Shown in pieces: positions 26,355 to 35,512 of a stretch of 64,000 bases of DNA; the first letter of the stretch is position 1, and each line of letters begins with the position of its first letter. Under the pieces are notes generated by a model. It was given only the letters and a program-made list of their open reading frames with translations. It was not told where the DNA came from and made no database searches. A program made the translations under genes and the position numbers. The stretch is from Thermopetrobacter sp. TC1 (GTDB taxonomy: Bacteria; Pseudomonadota; Alphaproteobacteria; Rhizobiales; Aestuariivirgaceae), in the NCBI RefSeq assembly GCF_000746275.1, contig NZ_KN050828.1:475384-539383 (forward strand), given 5' to 3'.

Positions 26355-26686
26355 GGCCGCCTCCTTGCCATGCGTGATGGCAAAATCCGTCACAATTCCT
26401 ACATTCTCTCATTGAATATGGGATGCATCCCGCCTGTGTGCCATGGCGAAGGCGGAAAATATGCGCTAGGGATCGCCTGGAATGGTGCATGAAATCCCGA
26501 CCGGAAACAGCGGTATCGCTCCTTTCGGTTCGGCAATTCTTTTGCAATGCTTTTCGTGTTATGGGTGTTTCAGGCGCGAATGATGCATCACCTGAGGTTG
26601 TCCCTGTCTCGTGGACGCCGCATGATGTGCGAAGGCCGGGCCGCCAAGGGCCCGACCCGGGCGAGAGCCGCAAACGACAGCCCTGA
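26355..26686. other. Divergent intergenic region
   Basis: 332 bp between the phosphoribosyltransferase and PBP starts. It must carry promoters for both directions, but I see no consensus promoter, hairpin or small gene I can defend. Confidence 0.5.
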
Positions 26687-29197
26687 ATGGACGTGCGCAT
26701 GACCGATCGTGAACCCAATGGCATGACCCCATCCGAACAACCGGGCCAGACACATGGGCCGGCATCTGAGGATTCCGGAAAGAAAGCCTCTGCGCGCCCG
26801 CGCCGCCGTGGCGTGCTCGCCATGATCCTCGATGCCTTCTGGATGCTGGATTCCTGGTTCAGCGCCGCGCTCTATTCCGCGCGCGTTCTGTTGCGCCGCG
26901 GGTGGCTGGCCTATGCCTCGTTTCTGGAACGTTTCCGGGTTCGCGGTTTCTTCAAGCGTTTTCTGGTGGATATCGTCGATGACGGCCTGACCTTCTCCCT
27001 GGCTTTCGCCTTCGTGCTCGTTGCTTTCGCCCTGCCGCCCTTCTCGGGCGAGGGTGATGTCTGGAACAACAATCGCCAATACGCCGTCACCATCACTGAC
27101 GAAAACGGCAACATCATCGGCCGCCGCGGCATCCGGCAGGATGACGCCGTGCCGCTTGAGGAGATCCCGCCGCATCTGATCAAGGCCGTTCTCGCCACGG
27201 AAGACGCGCGCTTTTATGATCATTTCGGCGTCGATGTGATCGGCACATTGCGTGCCGCGGTGGCCAATGCCAAAGCCCAGGGCATTGTTCAGGGCGGCTC
27301 CACCCTCACCCAGCAGCTCGCCAAGAACCTGTTTCTGACCCCGGAGCGCTCCTTCCGCCGCAAGATACACGAAGCCTTCCTCGCCCTGTGGATCGAGGCC
27401 CGCCTGAGCAAGGACGAGATCCTGAAGATGTATCTCGATCGCTCCTACCTCGGGGCGGGCAACTATGGCGTGGAAGCGGCCGCGCAATTCTATTTCGGCA
27501 AGTCGGTGCGCGACATCAACATGCACGAGGCGGCCATTCTCGCCGGTCTGTTCAAGGCACCCTCGAAATATGCCCCACATCTGCACAAGGAGGCCGCGCT
27601 CGCCCGCGCCAGCGTTGTGCTCGCCCGCATGCGCGACGCCGGCTTCATCTCGCCCGGCGAGATGCTCAAGGCCCTGCGCCAGCCTGTGCATGTCGTCGGC
27701 GGCAAGCAGGATACCACTCCCGACCATTTCCTTGACTGGGTCTATCGCGAGACCATCGAGACCCTGAAGGAACACAGTCTGGAGAAGAATTTCGTGGTGG
27801 AAGTGAAAACCACCATGGATCCCGCCCTGCAGCGCAAGGCCGCCGAAGTCATCCGGGAAGCCCTGGCCAGGGACGGAAAGCGCTATCGCGCCAGTCAGGG
27901 GGCGCTGGTGGCGCTTACACCCGAAGGTGCGGTCAAGGCCATCGTGGGGGGGCGCGACTACGAGAGCAGCCAGTTCAACCGGGCCACGGACGCCATGCGC
28001 CAGCCCGGTTCGGCGTTCAAGCCATTCGTCTATCTCGCCGCGCTCATGCACGGCTACAAGCCCAATTCACTCATTGATGATGCACCGATCACCATCGGGC
28101 GCTGGACGCCGCACAACTATTCGCGCCGCTATCACGGGCGCGTGACACTCACCACAGCCCTTGTGCATTCCTACAACACCGTGCCGGTTCGCCTGATGAC
28201 CCGCATTGGCCGCAAGGCGATCATCGAGGCGGCCCGCAAGGCCGGGCTGACCTCGCCGATCCGGCCTGTGCCTTCCATGCCGCTGGGATCCAACGAGGTG
28301 ACGGTGTTAGACATCACCGCGGCCTATGCGGCTTTTGCCAACGGGGGCAAGCGTATTACGCCCTACACGGTTCTGGAGATCCGCCGTCCGGATGGCACGC
28401 TCATCTATTCGCGTGCGAGCGACGGCCCGGTGCCGGAACAGACCCTGCCGCGTGACAAGGTGGAACAACTCAACCGCATGCTGTCTCTTGTGCCGATCAA
28501 GGGTACGGCCAGACGCGCCTTCCTCGGCTTCACGCCGCAGGCCGGCAAAACCGGCACCACCTCCAGCTATCGCGATGCCTGGTTCATCGGCTACACGGGA
28601 CACCTCGTCACCGGCATCTGGTTCGGCAACGACGACTACACGCCCACCCGACGCATGACTGGCGGCTCCCTGCCGGCGCAGACCTGGAAGGAGTTCATGA
28701 CCTATGCCCTGGCTGACAAGCCGCCGCTGCCTTTGCCGGGCGTTCCCGTCAGCAAGGACCATCGCAAGGCCTATGCTGCATTGCGCGAAACCCTGAAAGG
28801 TCTGCGCGGAAGCACGGGATCCTCACCCGCCACCGGAGATGCGGCACAGGCCGGGCCTGATGCCGTGGCGGCATTGAGCGAAGGCGACATCCTGTTGTCC
28901 GCCGGTGCAACCGCCGCCGGAGTTGCTGCCGCCAAGGGTGTATCACGCAAACTCAATGTGCATCCGCGCAAAGGCGTGAAGACCGCCGCCCTGCAAAAAT
29001 CCGGCAAACGGCGCAAGCTGCGGCGTGTGCGCAAGGATCCGGTGGTCAGCACCCTGCGCAACATGTTCAGCCTGTTCCGTACAGACAATCGCCGCGTGCG
29101 GCCGGCCAGAAACTTCCGCGCCCGCAACGATGCGCGCCGCACGCGTGCGCGCCGCAATGCCCGCAAGGTACGCAAGTTCTGGAGCATCTTCCGCTGA
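26687..29197 (+). CDS. Class A penicillin-binding protein with basic C-terminal tail
   Basis: Bifunctional peptidoglycan glycosyltransferase/transpeptidase, 836 residues. A ~100-residue cytoplasmic region precedes one membrane helix (about 102-118). The GT51 domain has the catalytic E172 (LATEDARFYDHFG) and QGGSTLTQQLAKNLFL. The transpeptidase has S442-x-x-K445 (GSAFK), S495-Y-N497 and K621-TGT. After the domain ends (about 690) a ~145-residue tail follows, Ala/Gly-rich and then very basic (KRRKLRRVRK; RRVRPARNFRARNDARR). The start at 26687 has no strong ribosome site; ATGs at 26699 and 26723 are alternatives. A second class A PBP lies at 51428. Confidence 0.92.
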   Translation: MDVRMTDREPNGMTPSEQPGQTHGPASEDSGKKASARPRRRGVLAMILDAFWMLDSWFSAALYSARVLLRRGWLAYASFLERFRVRGFFKRFLVDIVDDGLTFSLAFAFVLVAFALPPFSGEGDVWNNNRQYAVTITDENGNIIGRRGIRQDDAVPLEEIPPHLIKAVLATEDARFYDHFGVDVIGTLRAAVANAKAQGIVQGGSTLTQQLAKNLFLTPERSFRRKIHEAFLALWIEARLSKDEILKMYLDRSYLGAGNYGVEAAAQFYFGKSVRDINMHEAAILAGLFKAPSKYAPHLHKEAALARASVVLARMRDAGFISPGEMLKALRQPVHVVGGKQDTTPDHFLDWVYRETIETLKEHSLEKNFVVEVKTTMDPALQRKAAEVIREALARDGKRYRASQGALVALTPEGAVKAIVGGRDYESSQFNRATDAMRQPGSAFKPFVYLAALMHGYKPNSLIDDAPITIGRWTPHNYSRRYHGRVTLTTALVHSYNTVPVRLMTRIGRKAIIEAARKAGLTSPIRPVPSMPLGSNEVTVLDITAAYAAFANGGKRITPYTVLEIRRPDGTLIYSRASDGPVPEQTLPRDKVEQLNRMLSLVPIKGTARRAFLGFTPQAGKTGTTSSYRDAWFIGYTGHLVTGIWFGNDDYTPTRRMTGGSLPAQTWKEFMTYALADKPPLPLPGVPVSKDHRKAYAALRETLKGLRGSTGSSPATGDAAQAGPDAVAALSEGDILLSAGATAAGVAAAKGVSRKLNVHPRKGVKTAALQKSGKRRKLRRVRKDPVVSTLRNMFSLFRTDNRRVRPARNFRARNDARRTRARRNARKVRKFWSIFR

Positions 29198-29348
29198 AGA
29201 TGCCATCGGGGCTGGCGACTGTCTTTTTCAAGCAACGCGTTTCAATGCGCCGGCCTGTTGCGCAAGGGCAGCGCAGCGATTACACCTGTTGCCGAAAGGG
29301 AATGCACATGGTCTTGCCGGCCATGCAACAGGGCCGCGCCGCGCCCTG

Positions 29349-29945
29349 ATGGGGCAGGCCGAGCGGGGGCGAAAGGTCTTGAGCGAGCTCGTCAGGATAA
29401 CCATCGCCTTGGTGCTCTCGGCCCTGCTGGGAGTGACGAGCCTTTATACCCTTTCGGGCACTGACGGCCTCGGAGCCGTTGAATCCGGGGTCTGGCGAAG
29501 CTGGAAGAACCCGGCTGATCCGGATTCCTGGCCCTATGCACGGCTTCATTTTCTTCTTCAGGATCGCCTGCCGCCCAGCCGCTTTCTGAGCACTGTATTC
29601 ATCGCAGAAAGCGATGATGAAGGCCGTGTCCTCTCCGCCGCATGCGTCTATCGCCTTACCGGCCGCTTGCCACCGACGCGGTGGTGGAGCCTGAACATCG
29701 AGGCCGTCGATGATGACGCACATATGCAAAGCGCTGCCTCCCTTTCCTCGGAAGATGCGATGATCCTGCCTGACGGCTCTGTTTCAGTGGCAATCAGCCG
29801 GCTGTTTCAGTCCGGCAACTGGCTGCCAACGCCAAGGGAAGGCCACTTTCGCATCATCCTGTCTCTTCATGGCATCAGCCCCCTGCTCAGGGAACGCCTG
29901 AACACCCTGACGATGCCGCGGATCATCAGGGAGGGCTGCTCGTGA
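29349..29945 (+). CDS. DUF1214 protein
   Basis: 198 residues with an N-terminal membrane helix (VRITIALVLSALLGVTSLY) and the DUF1214 pattern VYRLTGRLPPTRWWSLNIE and later SGNWLPTP. The gene ends on a GTGA overlap with the DUF1254 gene, so the two halves are translated together. In larger homologues DUF1254 and DUF1214 occur in one protein; here they are separate. Function is unknown. The frame is open further upstream, into the PBP gene, but ATG 29349 best fits the helix start. Confidence 0.75.
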   Translation: MGQAERGRKVLSELVRITIALVLSALLGVTSLYTLSGTDGLGAVESGVWRSWKNPADPDSWPYARLHFLLQDRLPPSRFLSTVFIAESDDEGRVLSAACVYRLTGRLPPTRWWSLNIEAVDDDAHMQSAASLSSEDAMILPDGSVSVAISRLFQSGNWLPTPREGHFRIILSLHGISPLLRERLNTLTMPRIIREGCS

Positions 29946-30604
29946 AGCTGCGGGATTTTGCTTTCTGGACCCTCGTGGTGCTGCTCGGTGCACTTGCCGT
30001 GCATGCCGGGCTGGCCGTCTGGCTACCGCGACGGATCATGGCCGGTCTCTTTGAACAGGCCGCGGCCCTGGGCGCGGAAAACACCTTCGTGCTGCTCCCT
30101 TCGGGCAAGGAGCCCGAATTTCTCAGACCCTTGCCACAAGGCACGCGGGCTGGCCTCTGTCTCATCCGCCCCGGCGATCAGGCCGTGGAAATTCGTGCTC
30201 CACTTGATGGCGGATACTGGTCGATCGCCGCCTATGGCCCAGATGGCAGCGTCGTTTTCGCCCTCGATGATCGTCATGCCCTCGGCCGGGAAATGCGCAT
30301 GATCTTTGCCCATGCCGCGGCGGGATCTGACATGACCAACACGGGGCTGCGCACCGCCACCATCCGCGGCGACAGTCTGTTCATCCCGATGGCCACCCAA
30401 ACGGTTCTGGCTGTGGTGAAGGTGCATGCGCCCTATCCCGGCATGGAGCCGCGATTGCTAAACACCCTGCGCCAGACGCAATGCCGCCGCATTCCTTTGC
30501 CGGCGTTTCTGCAGGGAACAGGAAAACAAAAACTCTCCTCTTCCGAAGAACGGATGAAGCGCACCTTCGCCGTGCCGCTGCCGCGCGAAAGGCCCGGCCA
30601 GTGA
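29942..30604 (+). CDS. DUF1254 protein
   Basis: 220 residues, starting GTG at 29942 inside the DUF1214 stop (GTGA). It has a signal-anchor helix (FWTLVVLLGALAVHAGLAVWL) and the DUF1254-like region IRPGDQAVEIRAPLDGGYWSIAAYG. The C-terminal ~40 residues are polar and basic. A strong terminator straddles its stop codon. Partner of the DUF1214 protein; function unknown, envelope location likely. Confidence 0.75.
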   Translation: MKLRDFAFWTLVVLLGALAVHAGLAVWLPRRIMAGLFEQAAALGAENTFVLLPSGKEPEFLRPLPQGTRAGLCLIRPGDQAVEIRAPLDGGYWSIAAYGPDGSVVFALDDRHALGREMRMIFAHAAAGSDMTNTGLRTATIRGDSLFIPMATQTVLAVVKVHAPYPGMEPRLLNTLRQTQCRRIPLPAFLQGTGKQKLSSSEERMKRTFAVPLPRERPGQ

Positions 30605-30621
30605 TCCGGCCGGGCCCTTTT
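30591..30621 (+). terminator. Intrinsic terminator of the DUF1214-DUF1254 pair
   Basis: Perfect 9-bp arms GGCCCGGCC and GGCCGGGCC with an 8-base loop, then CTTTT. The TGA stop of the DUF1254 gene lies in the loop. Confidence 0.85.
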
Positions 30622-30704
30622 GGATTTCTCGGTGCTGGGTGCGGGTCTCTTCGAGGGGTTCGGAATGCTGAAAAATCCGTTTTGCCGTTGCTGGTGGCTT
30701 AAGC

Positions 30705-31001
30705 TCACTGCCGGGAGTAGTAGAGCGTGAATTCGCCGCGACGAATCCGCTCCGGCAAATCCTCCAGCATGCGGGCCACGGCTTCCTCGCCATAGGCGGT
30801 CACCATCTCCGAGACGGCGGCGAACAGCGCGGCGGAAGCCACCTGATCGGGATGCAGCCCGTCATAGACTGCCTCTTCCCAGGCCTCCACGATGTAGCGC
30901 AGGGCGGCATGCCGCGTTTTCTGTTCGCCCATGGCCTCTTCTGCCTGCGTGGCCCAGTCGTCGAATCTGCGCGTCACGTCCCTTGTGCCTCCGTCACGCA
31001 T
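30705..31001 (-). CDS. Small conserved-looking protein, function unknown
   Basis: 98 residues, predicted mostly helical, with no signal peptide, cysteine pair or recognisable motif. The ATG at 31001 is used. Codon use matches neighbours. It is followed on the other strand by a strong terminator and preceded by the Nudix gene on the same strand at 165 bp. I do not recognise the family. Confidence 0.65.
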   Translation of the reverse strand: MRDGGTRDVTRRFDDWATQAEEAMGEQKTRHAALRYIVEAWEEAVYDGLHPDQVASAALFAAVSEMVTAYGEEAVARMLEDLPERIRRGEFTLYYSRQ

Positions 31002-31165
31002 CGTCTTGGAGCCTTAACGTTCCTTCCGCTCTGACGCTCCTGGTTTGGTCTTGATCATAGATACCCCCAGCTGCGGCCTGGGGCCACCGATCCGTGAAAA
31101 AAGGGTTAATTCCGGCGAAGACAACCACGAACCCGCGGCAACTTAAGGCCAATGTGATGATCCGT

Positions 31166-31681
31166 TCAGCCGAGGGCGGTGTCATCCTCGGCAAGATCGG
31201 CCGCCACGCGGCGGATCAGGTCCGCCGTGCCGGGGGTGAGGCGGATTTCATCCAGCACCTCGATGGGAATCCAGGCGGCTTCGTCCGCATCGCTCGCGGG
31301 CTCAGGCTCGCCATGTACCCAGCGCGCGGCAAAAACCGTGAGCACGAAGTGATCCAGAATGCGCCCCTCCGGATCCTTGTGGATGATGTCGATGACATCG
31401 AGCAGGCGCACGATCTCAGCGGTTACCCCTGTTTCCTCGCGCAGCTCGCGCAAGGCGGCGGTGCGCACCGGCTCGCCCAGCTCCACCTTGCCGCCGGGCA
31501 GGCTCCATACATTCGGCCATGGCGGATGTGCCCGCCGTACAAGAAGCACCGAATCGTCACGGATGACACACACGCTCACGCCCGCCACCGGCTGTGGCGG
31601 GCAGAGCGCCGGATCCTGTGATGAAGGCGACATCGGCGCCCATCCGTTGCAGAAAACAGCCCAGGCGGGGTGAAAGCTCAC
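31166..31681 (-). CDS. Nudix hydrolase
   Basis: 171 residues from a GTG at 31681 that overlaps the bioY stop (GTGA); an internal ATG at 31633 would give 155. The Nudix box GGKVELGEPVRTAALRELREETGV is split here as GKVELGEPVRTAAL and RELREETGV, with all catalytic glutamates present. The LVRRAHPPWPNVWSLPGG lead-in is typical of ADP-ribose or 8-oxo-nucleotide type enzymes. Substrate not predictable. Coupled to bioY by overlap. Confidence 0.87.
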   Translation of the reverse strand: MSFHPAWAVFCNGWAPMSPSSQDPALCPPQPVAGVSVCVIRDDSVLLVRRAHPPWPNVWSLPGGKVELGEPVRTAALRELREETGVTAEIVRLLDVIDIIHKDPEGRILDHFVLTVFAARWVHGEPEPASDADEAAWIPIEVLDEIRLTPGTADLIRRVAADLAEDDTALG

Positions 31682-32238
31682 GCCTTCTTCAGGCGCCAGG
31701 CGGCCTGCAGGGCCACGGCAGCGAGCAGGACCTTGAGCAGATCGCCATAGATGAACGGCATCAGGCCAAAGGCGACGGCCTTGTCAAATCCGATGAAGGC
31801 GGACAGCCAGGCCAGCCCCGGCAGATAAATGAGCGCGGCGCCGATGCCCATGACCACAAGACGGGAGACAAAGCCCTGCATCCATCCCTTTTCCGCCATC
31901 CAGGCGACAAAGGCGGCCGCCAGCAGAAAGCCGAGGAGATAGCCGCCCGTCGGCCCGGTCATGTAGGCAAGGCCAAGCCCCTTTTCCGGCGTGCCGGCAA
32001 AGACGGGAAGGCCAAAGGCCCCTTCCAGCAGATAGAGCGCGACTGCCGCAACGCCTATGCGCCCCGTGCTCGCGGCCAGCAGGAGAAGGGCGAAGGTCTG
32101 CATCGTCATCGGCACCGGATAGAAGGGCACCTGCACCTTGGCCGAAAGCCACAGCAACAGGGAGCCGGCCACCGCCAGCGAAAGCTGCACGAGCCGGGAG
32201 CGGGAGGTGACGAGAAGCCGTGTTGCGGAAACAGTCAT
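31678..32238 (-). CDS. bioY: BioY biotin transporter, substrate-binding S component
   Basis: Membrane protein of 186 residues with about six helices and the BioY signature regions VPFYPVPMTMQTFALLLLA and GPTGGYLLGFL. It imports biotin, alone or with an ECF energising module, which is not in this window. Its stop overlaps the start of the Nudix gene by 4 bp. panB starts 196 bp away on the opposite strand; both concern cofactor supply. Confidence 0.94.
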   Translation of the reverse strand: MTVSATRLLVTSRSRLVQLSLAVAGSLLLWLSAKVQVPFYPVPMTMQTFALLLLAASTGRIGVAAVALYLLEGAFGLPVFAGTPEKGLGLAYMTGPTGGYLLGFLLAAAFVAWMAEKGWMQGFVSRLVVMGIGAALIYLPGLAWLSAFIGFDKAVAFGLMPFIYGDLLKVLLAAVALQAAWRLKKA

Positions 32239-32434
32239 CGATCGGGGCCTCCATCCTCATGTTCGTCCCATCGGCGGCGCATTCTGGCATTGCCGCCCCG
32301 CGCGCTTCGCCGCAGGGCCATTTGGATGATCGCCGCCTGCTGTCCGCCTTGGTATATTCCGGCCAGCACGAACCGACAAGAGGCCGCCCTCATCAAGACC
32401 CTTTCCCGGCCTTGTATCTTCGCGGAGTATCGCC

Positions 32435-33250
32435 ATGAGCACCCACAGCCCAAACCGCCGCATGACCGCCCCGCGCATCGCCGCCCGCAAGGGCGGAGAA
32501 CCGATCGTTGCGCTCACCGCCTATCATGCCCACACCGCCCGCCTGGCTGACCCGCACGTGGATCTGCTTCTCGTCGGCGATTCGGTGGGCATGGTGCTTT
32601 ATGGCCATGGTTCGACCCTGCCCGTCACCCTGGAGATGATGATCGTGCATGGCCGCGTCGTGGCCTCCGCGGTCAAGCATGCGCTGGTGGTGGTGGACAT
32701 GCCCTTTGGCTCCTATGAGGAAAGCCCGCAGCAGGCTTTCCGCAACGCCGCCCGCATCATGAAGGAAACGGGCTGTGGCGCGGTGAAGCTGGAAGGCGGC
32801 GTGCGCATGGCCGAGACCATCCGCTTTCTCGTCGAACGCGGCATTCCGGTCATGGCCCACATCGGGCTGACCCCTCAGTCGGTCAACGCCCTGGGCGGCT
32901 TTTTCGTGCAGGGGCGCAAGCAGGCGCAATGGGCCGCCATTGAGAAGGACGCAAAGGCCGTGGCCGAGGCCGGGGCGTTTTGCGTGGTCATTGAGGCGGT
33001 GGCCGAACCGCTCGCCCGCCGCATCACCGAGCAGGTGCCCATTCCCACCATCGGCATTGGCGCCTCGCCCGCCTGTGACGGTCAGATCCTGGTCATGGAG
33101 GACATGCTCGGCCTCAATCCGCGTCCGCCAAAGTTCGTCAAGACCTATGCCGATCTCGCCGGCGCCATCGAGAAGGCCATCGCCACATATGCCGATGAGG
33201 TGCGCAGCCGCACCTTCCCCGACGAGGATCATGTCTATGGCCTCGACTGA
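32435..33250 (+). CDS. panB: 3-methyl-2-oxobutanoate hydroxymethyltransferase
   Basis: First committed step of pantothenate synthesis, transferring a hydroxymethyl group from methylene-THF. The 271-residue protein has [49 protein letters not shown] and the [10 protein letters not shown] block, all PanB signatures. It stands alone; panC is not adjacent. It uses the folate C1 pool also fed by the glycine cleavage operon. Confidence 0.96.
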   Translation: MSTHSPNRRMTAPRIAARKGGEPIVALTAYHAHTARLADPHVDLLLVGDSVGMVLYGHGSTLPVTLEMMIVHGRVVASAVKHALVVVDMPFGSYEESPQQAFRNAARIMKETGCGAVKLEGGVRMAETIRFLVERGIPVMAHIGLTPQSVNALGGFFVQGRKQAQWAAIEKDAKAVAEAGAFCVVIEAVAEPLARRITEQVPIPTIGIGASPACDGQILVMEDMLGLNPRPPKFVKTYADLAGAIEKAIATYADEVRSRTFPDEDHVYGLD

Positions 33251-33391
33251 TCAGGTCCGGCGGCATGAAAAACCGGAGATTGCCATGATCCCGCCAAGAG
33301 ACTAGTTTAGCCGCGATCGCCGGGCGGGAGAGCTTTCCGCCCTCATGGATGCGGAGCCCGGATTTCAGGGCCGAACTTGGGGCACGGGATC

Positions 33392-34162
33392 ATGAGCGAA
33401 GAAGATGCCCTCCTGCGTGAAGTCGACGAGGAGCTCAGGCGCGAGCAGCTGGAAAAGCTCTGGAAGCGCTATGGCAACTGGTTCATAGCCTTCTCCTTCG
33501 GCATCGTCGCCGCCGTGGCCGGCTACAAGGGCTGGCAGTACTATCAGACCAAACAGGCGCAGGCCGCAGGCGAGGCCTATGCCTCCGCCCTTGATCTCCT
33601 CGTCACCGGAAAGCAGGAGGAAGGCCGCCTGAAGCTCACCGCGCTCGCCGAGGGATCGCACAAGGGGGCGGCGGCTCTAGCGCGCCTGAAGCTGGCCGCC
33701 CTCGATGCCAAGGCGGGAAAAATAAAGGATGCCATCGCCCTTTATGAAAAGGTGGAAAAGGACGAATCGCTCGATCTGCCCCTGCGCAATGCGGCCCGCA
33801 TCCGCCATGCCTGGCTCATTGTCGATACCGCCGATCACGAGAGCCTGAAAAAACTGCTTGGCGGGCTTGATGTGCCCGGAAGCCCCTGGCGGGCCGCGGC
33901 CTGGGAAATTCTTGCCCTTTCCGCCTGGCGTGCCGGTGATCTGAAAACGGCGCGCAATCTCGCCGAAAAGATTTTGCTGGATCCGGAAACGCCGCCCGGC
34001 GCCCGTCAGCGCGCCCGCATCCTGATGGAAACGATCACGCCGCGCCTTGCCGCCGACGAAAACGGCAAGGCGGCCTCAATGGCAGAACCGGCCACACCAG
34101 CCGGACAAGCCAAGGCTGGCGGCAAGGCAAGCGGCGATTCGCAGCAGAAGAGTGCGCAATGA
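33392..34162 (+). CDS. YfgM-like TPR membrane protein
   Basis: 256 residues: a charged cytoplasmic N terminus (MSEEDALLREVDEELRREQ), one membrane helix at about 28-46, and an Ala-rich periplasmic helical-repeat domain, ending in a low-complexity tail. This is the YfgM/TPR_21 layout, an ancillary partner of the Sec translocon. ATG 33392 is chosen as the family start (EEDALLREV). It overlaps bamB by 4 bp, as in many proteobacteria. Confidence 0.88.
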   Translation: MSEEDALLREVDEELRREQLEKLWKRYGNWFIAFSFGIVAAVAGYKGWQYYQTKQAQAAGEAYASALDLLVTGKQEEGRLKLTALAEGSHKGAAALARLKLAALDAKAGKIKDAIALYEKVEKDESLDLPLRNAARIRHAWLIVDTADHESLKKLLGGLDVPGSPWRAAAWEILALSAWRAGDLKTARNLAEKILLDPETPPGARQRARILMETITPRLAADENGKAASMAEPATPAGQAKAGGKASGDSQQKSAQ

Positions 34163-35457
34163 CCACTATGCGCAGCGACAGACGCACCCTTCTGCGCGGC
34201 CTGGCCGCCGCGGCGGGCGGGGCTGTTCTCTCTGCCTGTTCGCAGACGAGCGAGATCGTGGAAGGCCTGCTTGGCGAGAAGGACGTGCGCCTGCCAGGCA
34301 AGCGCGAGGACATTTTCGCAACCAGCGGCGCGCGCATCTCTGACGAGCCGGTCGTGGTGCCGCCGGCGGTGCGCAACACCAGTTGGGCCCAGCCCGGCGG
34401 CCGCGCCAGCAATGCCAATCACAATCTCGCGCTCGGCCGGCCCATTCGCAAGGCCTTTTCGGTTTCTGCCGGAGTGGGTTCTGATTCCGATGGCAGCCTC
34501 TCCGCGCCCCCGATCGTCATAGGCGGGCGCATTTTCGTGCTGGATGCCAAGGGAAATGTCACGGGCCTGTCGGCCGCCTCCGGCAAACGGCTGTGGCGCA
34601 CCTCCCTTGTGCCCAAGGGCGAGGATGCGGATGTGGGGTTTGGCGGCGGGCTCTGCTCCGATGGCGGCGCGCTGTATGCCGCGACCGGATTTGGCGAGGT
34701 TGTGGCCCTTGATCCGGCCACGGGCCGCGTGCTCTGGCGACAGAAGCTGGAGATGCCGTTTCGCACCGCGCCGGTGGTGGCCAGTGGCCGCATCTATGTG
34801 CGGGACCTTGGCAATACGCTTTACTGCCTCTCCGCTGCGGGCGGTGCGGAACAATGGCGCCAGCAGGGAGACAGGGCCCGCGCCTCCATCATCTCCGCCT
34901 CGGCGCCGGCGGTGGGCGAGGGCGTGGTCGTTGCGCCTTTCTCCACAGGCGATGTCGCCGCTTTCACGCCGGCAGGCGCCAGCCTGTGGTCGGAAAACAT
35001 CGGCGCGCCGGATGCCATCAGCGACATCGCCGGCCGCCCCGTGATCTACAAGGGACTTGTGCATGTCATTCCGGCGGCCGGCAGTTTCACCACCTTTCGC
35101 CTGCGCAGCGGACAGGAGGTATGGAGCCTGCGCACCGGCGGGCGCAACACACCCTGGCTTGCCGGAGACTATCTGTTCGTCATTACCGGAAAGAAGCGCC
35201 TCTCTGCTGTCAACCGCCGCACCGGCGGCGTGCGCTGGACAATCGCCATGCCGGAAGGCGCCTGGAGCGGCCCGGTCATGGGCGGCGGCCGTCTGCTTGC
35301 GGTATCCTCCAAGGGCGTGCTTGCCGAATTCTCGCCCCAGACCGGGCAGCTGATGAACGAGCATGACATCGGCGAAAAAGCCTTCATCGCCCCTGTCATC
35401 GCCAATGCCACCCTCTATGTGCTTGCCAACGACGGCAGCCTGATCGCCTTCCGCTAA
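34159..35457 (+). CDS. bamB: BamB-like outer-membrane assembly lipoprotein
   Basis: Beta-propeller subunit of the outer-membrane protein assembly machinery. 432 residues with a twin-arginine-looking signal (SDRRTLLRGLAAAAGG) and lipobox LSAC, lipidated Cys at 27. Repeated PQQ-type blades follow (SAASGKRLWRTSL, DPATGRVLWRQKL, RRTGGVRWTIAM). It overlaps the YfgM-like gene by 4 bp. der, which commonly follows in this cluster, is absent; radA is convergent instead. Confidence 0.92.
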   Translation: MTTMRSDRRTLLRGLAAAAGGAVLSACSQTSEIVEGLLGEKDVRLPGKREDIFATSGARISDEPVVVPPAVRNTSWAQPGGRASNANHNLALGRPIRKAFSVSAGVGSDSDGSLSAPPIVIGGRIFVLDAKGNVTGLSAASGKRLWRTSLVPKGEDADVGFGGGLCSDGGALYAATGFGEVVALDPATGRVLWRQKLEMPFRTAPVVASGRIYVRDLGNTLYCLSAAGGAEQWRQQGDRARASIISASAPAVGEGVVVAPFSTGDVAAFTPAGASLWSENIGAPDAISDIAGRPVIYKGLVHVIPAAGSFTTFRLRSGQEVWSLRTGGRNTPWLAGDYLFVITGKKRLSAVNRRTGGVRWTIAMPEGAWSGPVMGGGRLLAVSSKGVLAEFSPQTGQLMNEHDIGEKAFIAPVIANATLYVLANDGSLIAFR

Positions 35458-35512
35458 GGAAATGCGCCATTTGTCCTGTGGCGTTATTGACAGGCCTGCC
35501 TTGCAGGATCGA

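Noticed and set aside
26588-28051. 487-codon frame antisense to the PBP
   Set aside because: Low-complexity antisense translation of clear PBP motifs.
34006-35364. 452-codon frame antisense to bamB
   Set aside because: Shadow of a convincing bamB with lipobox and PQQ blades.
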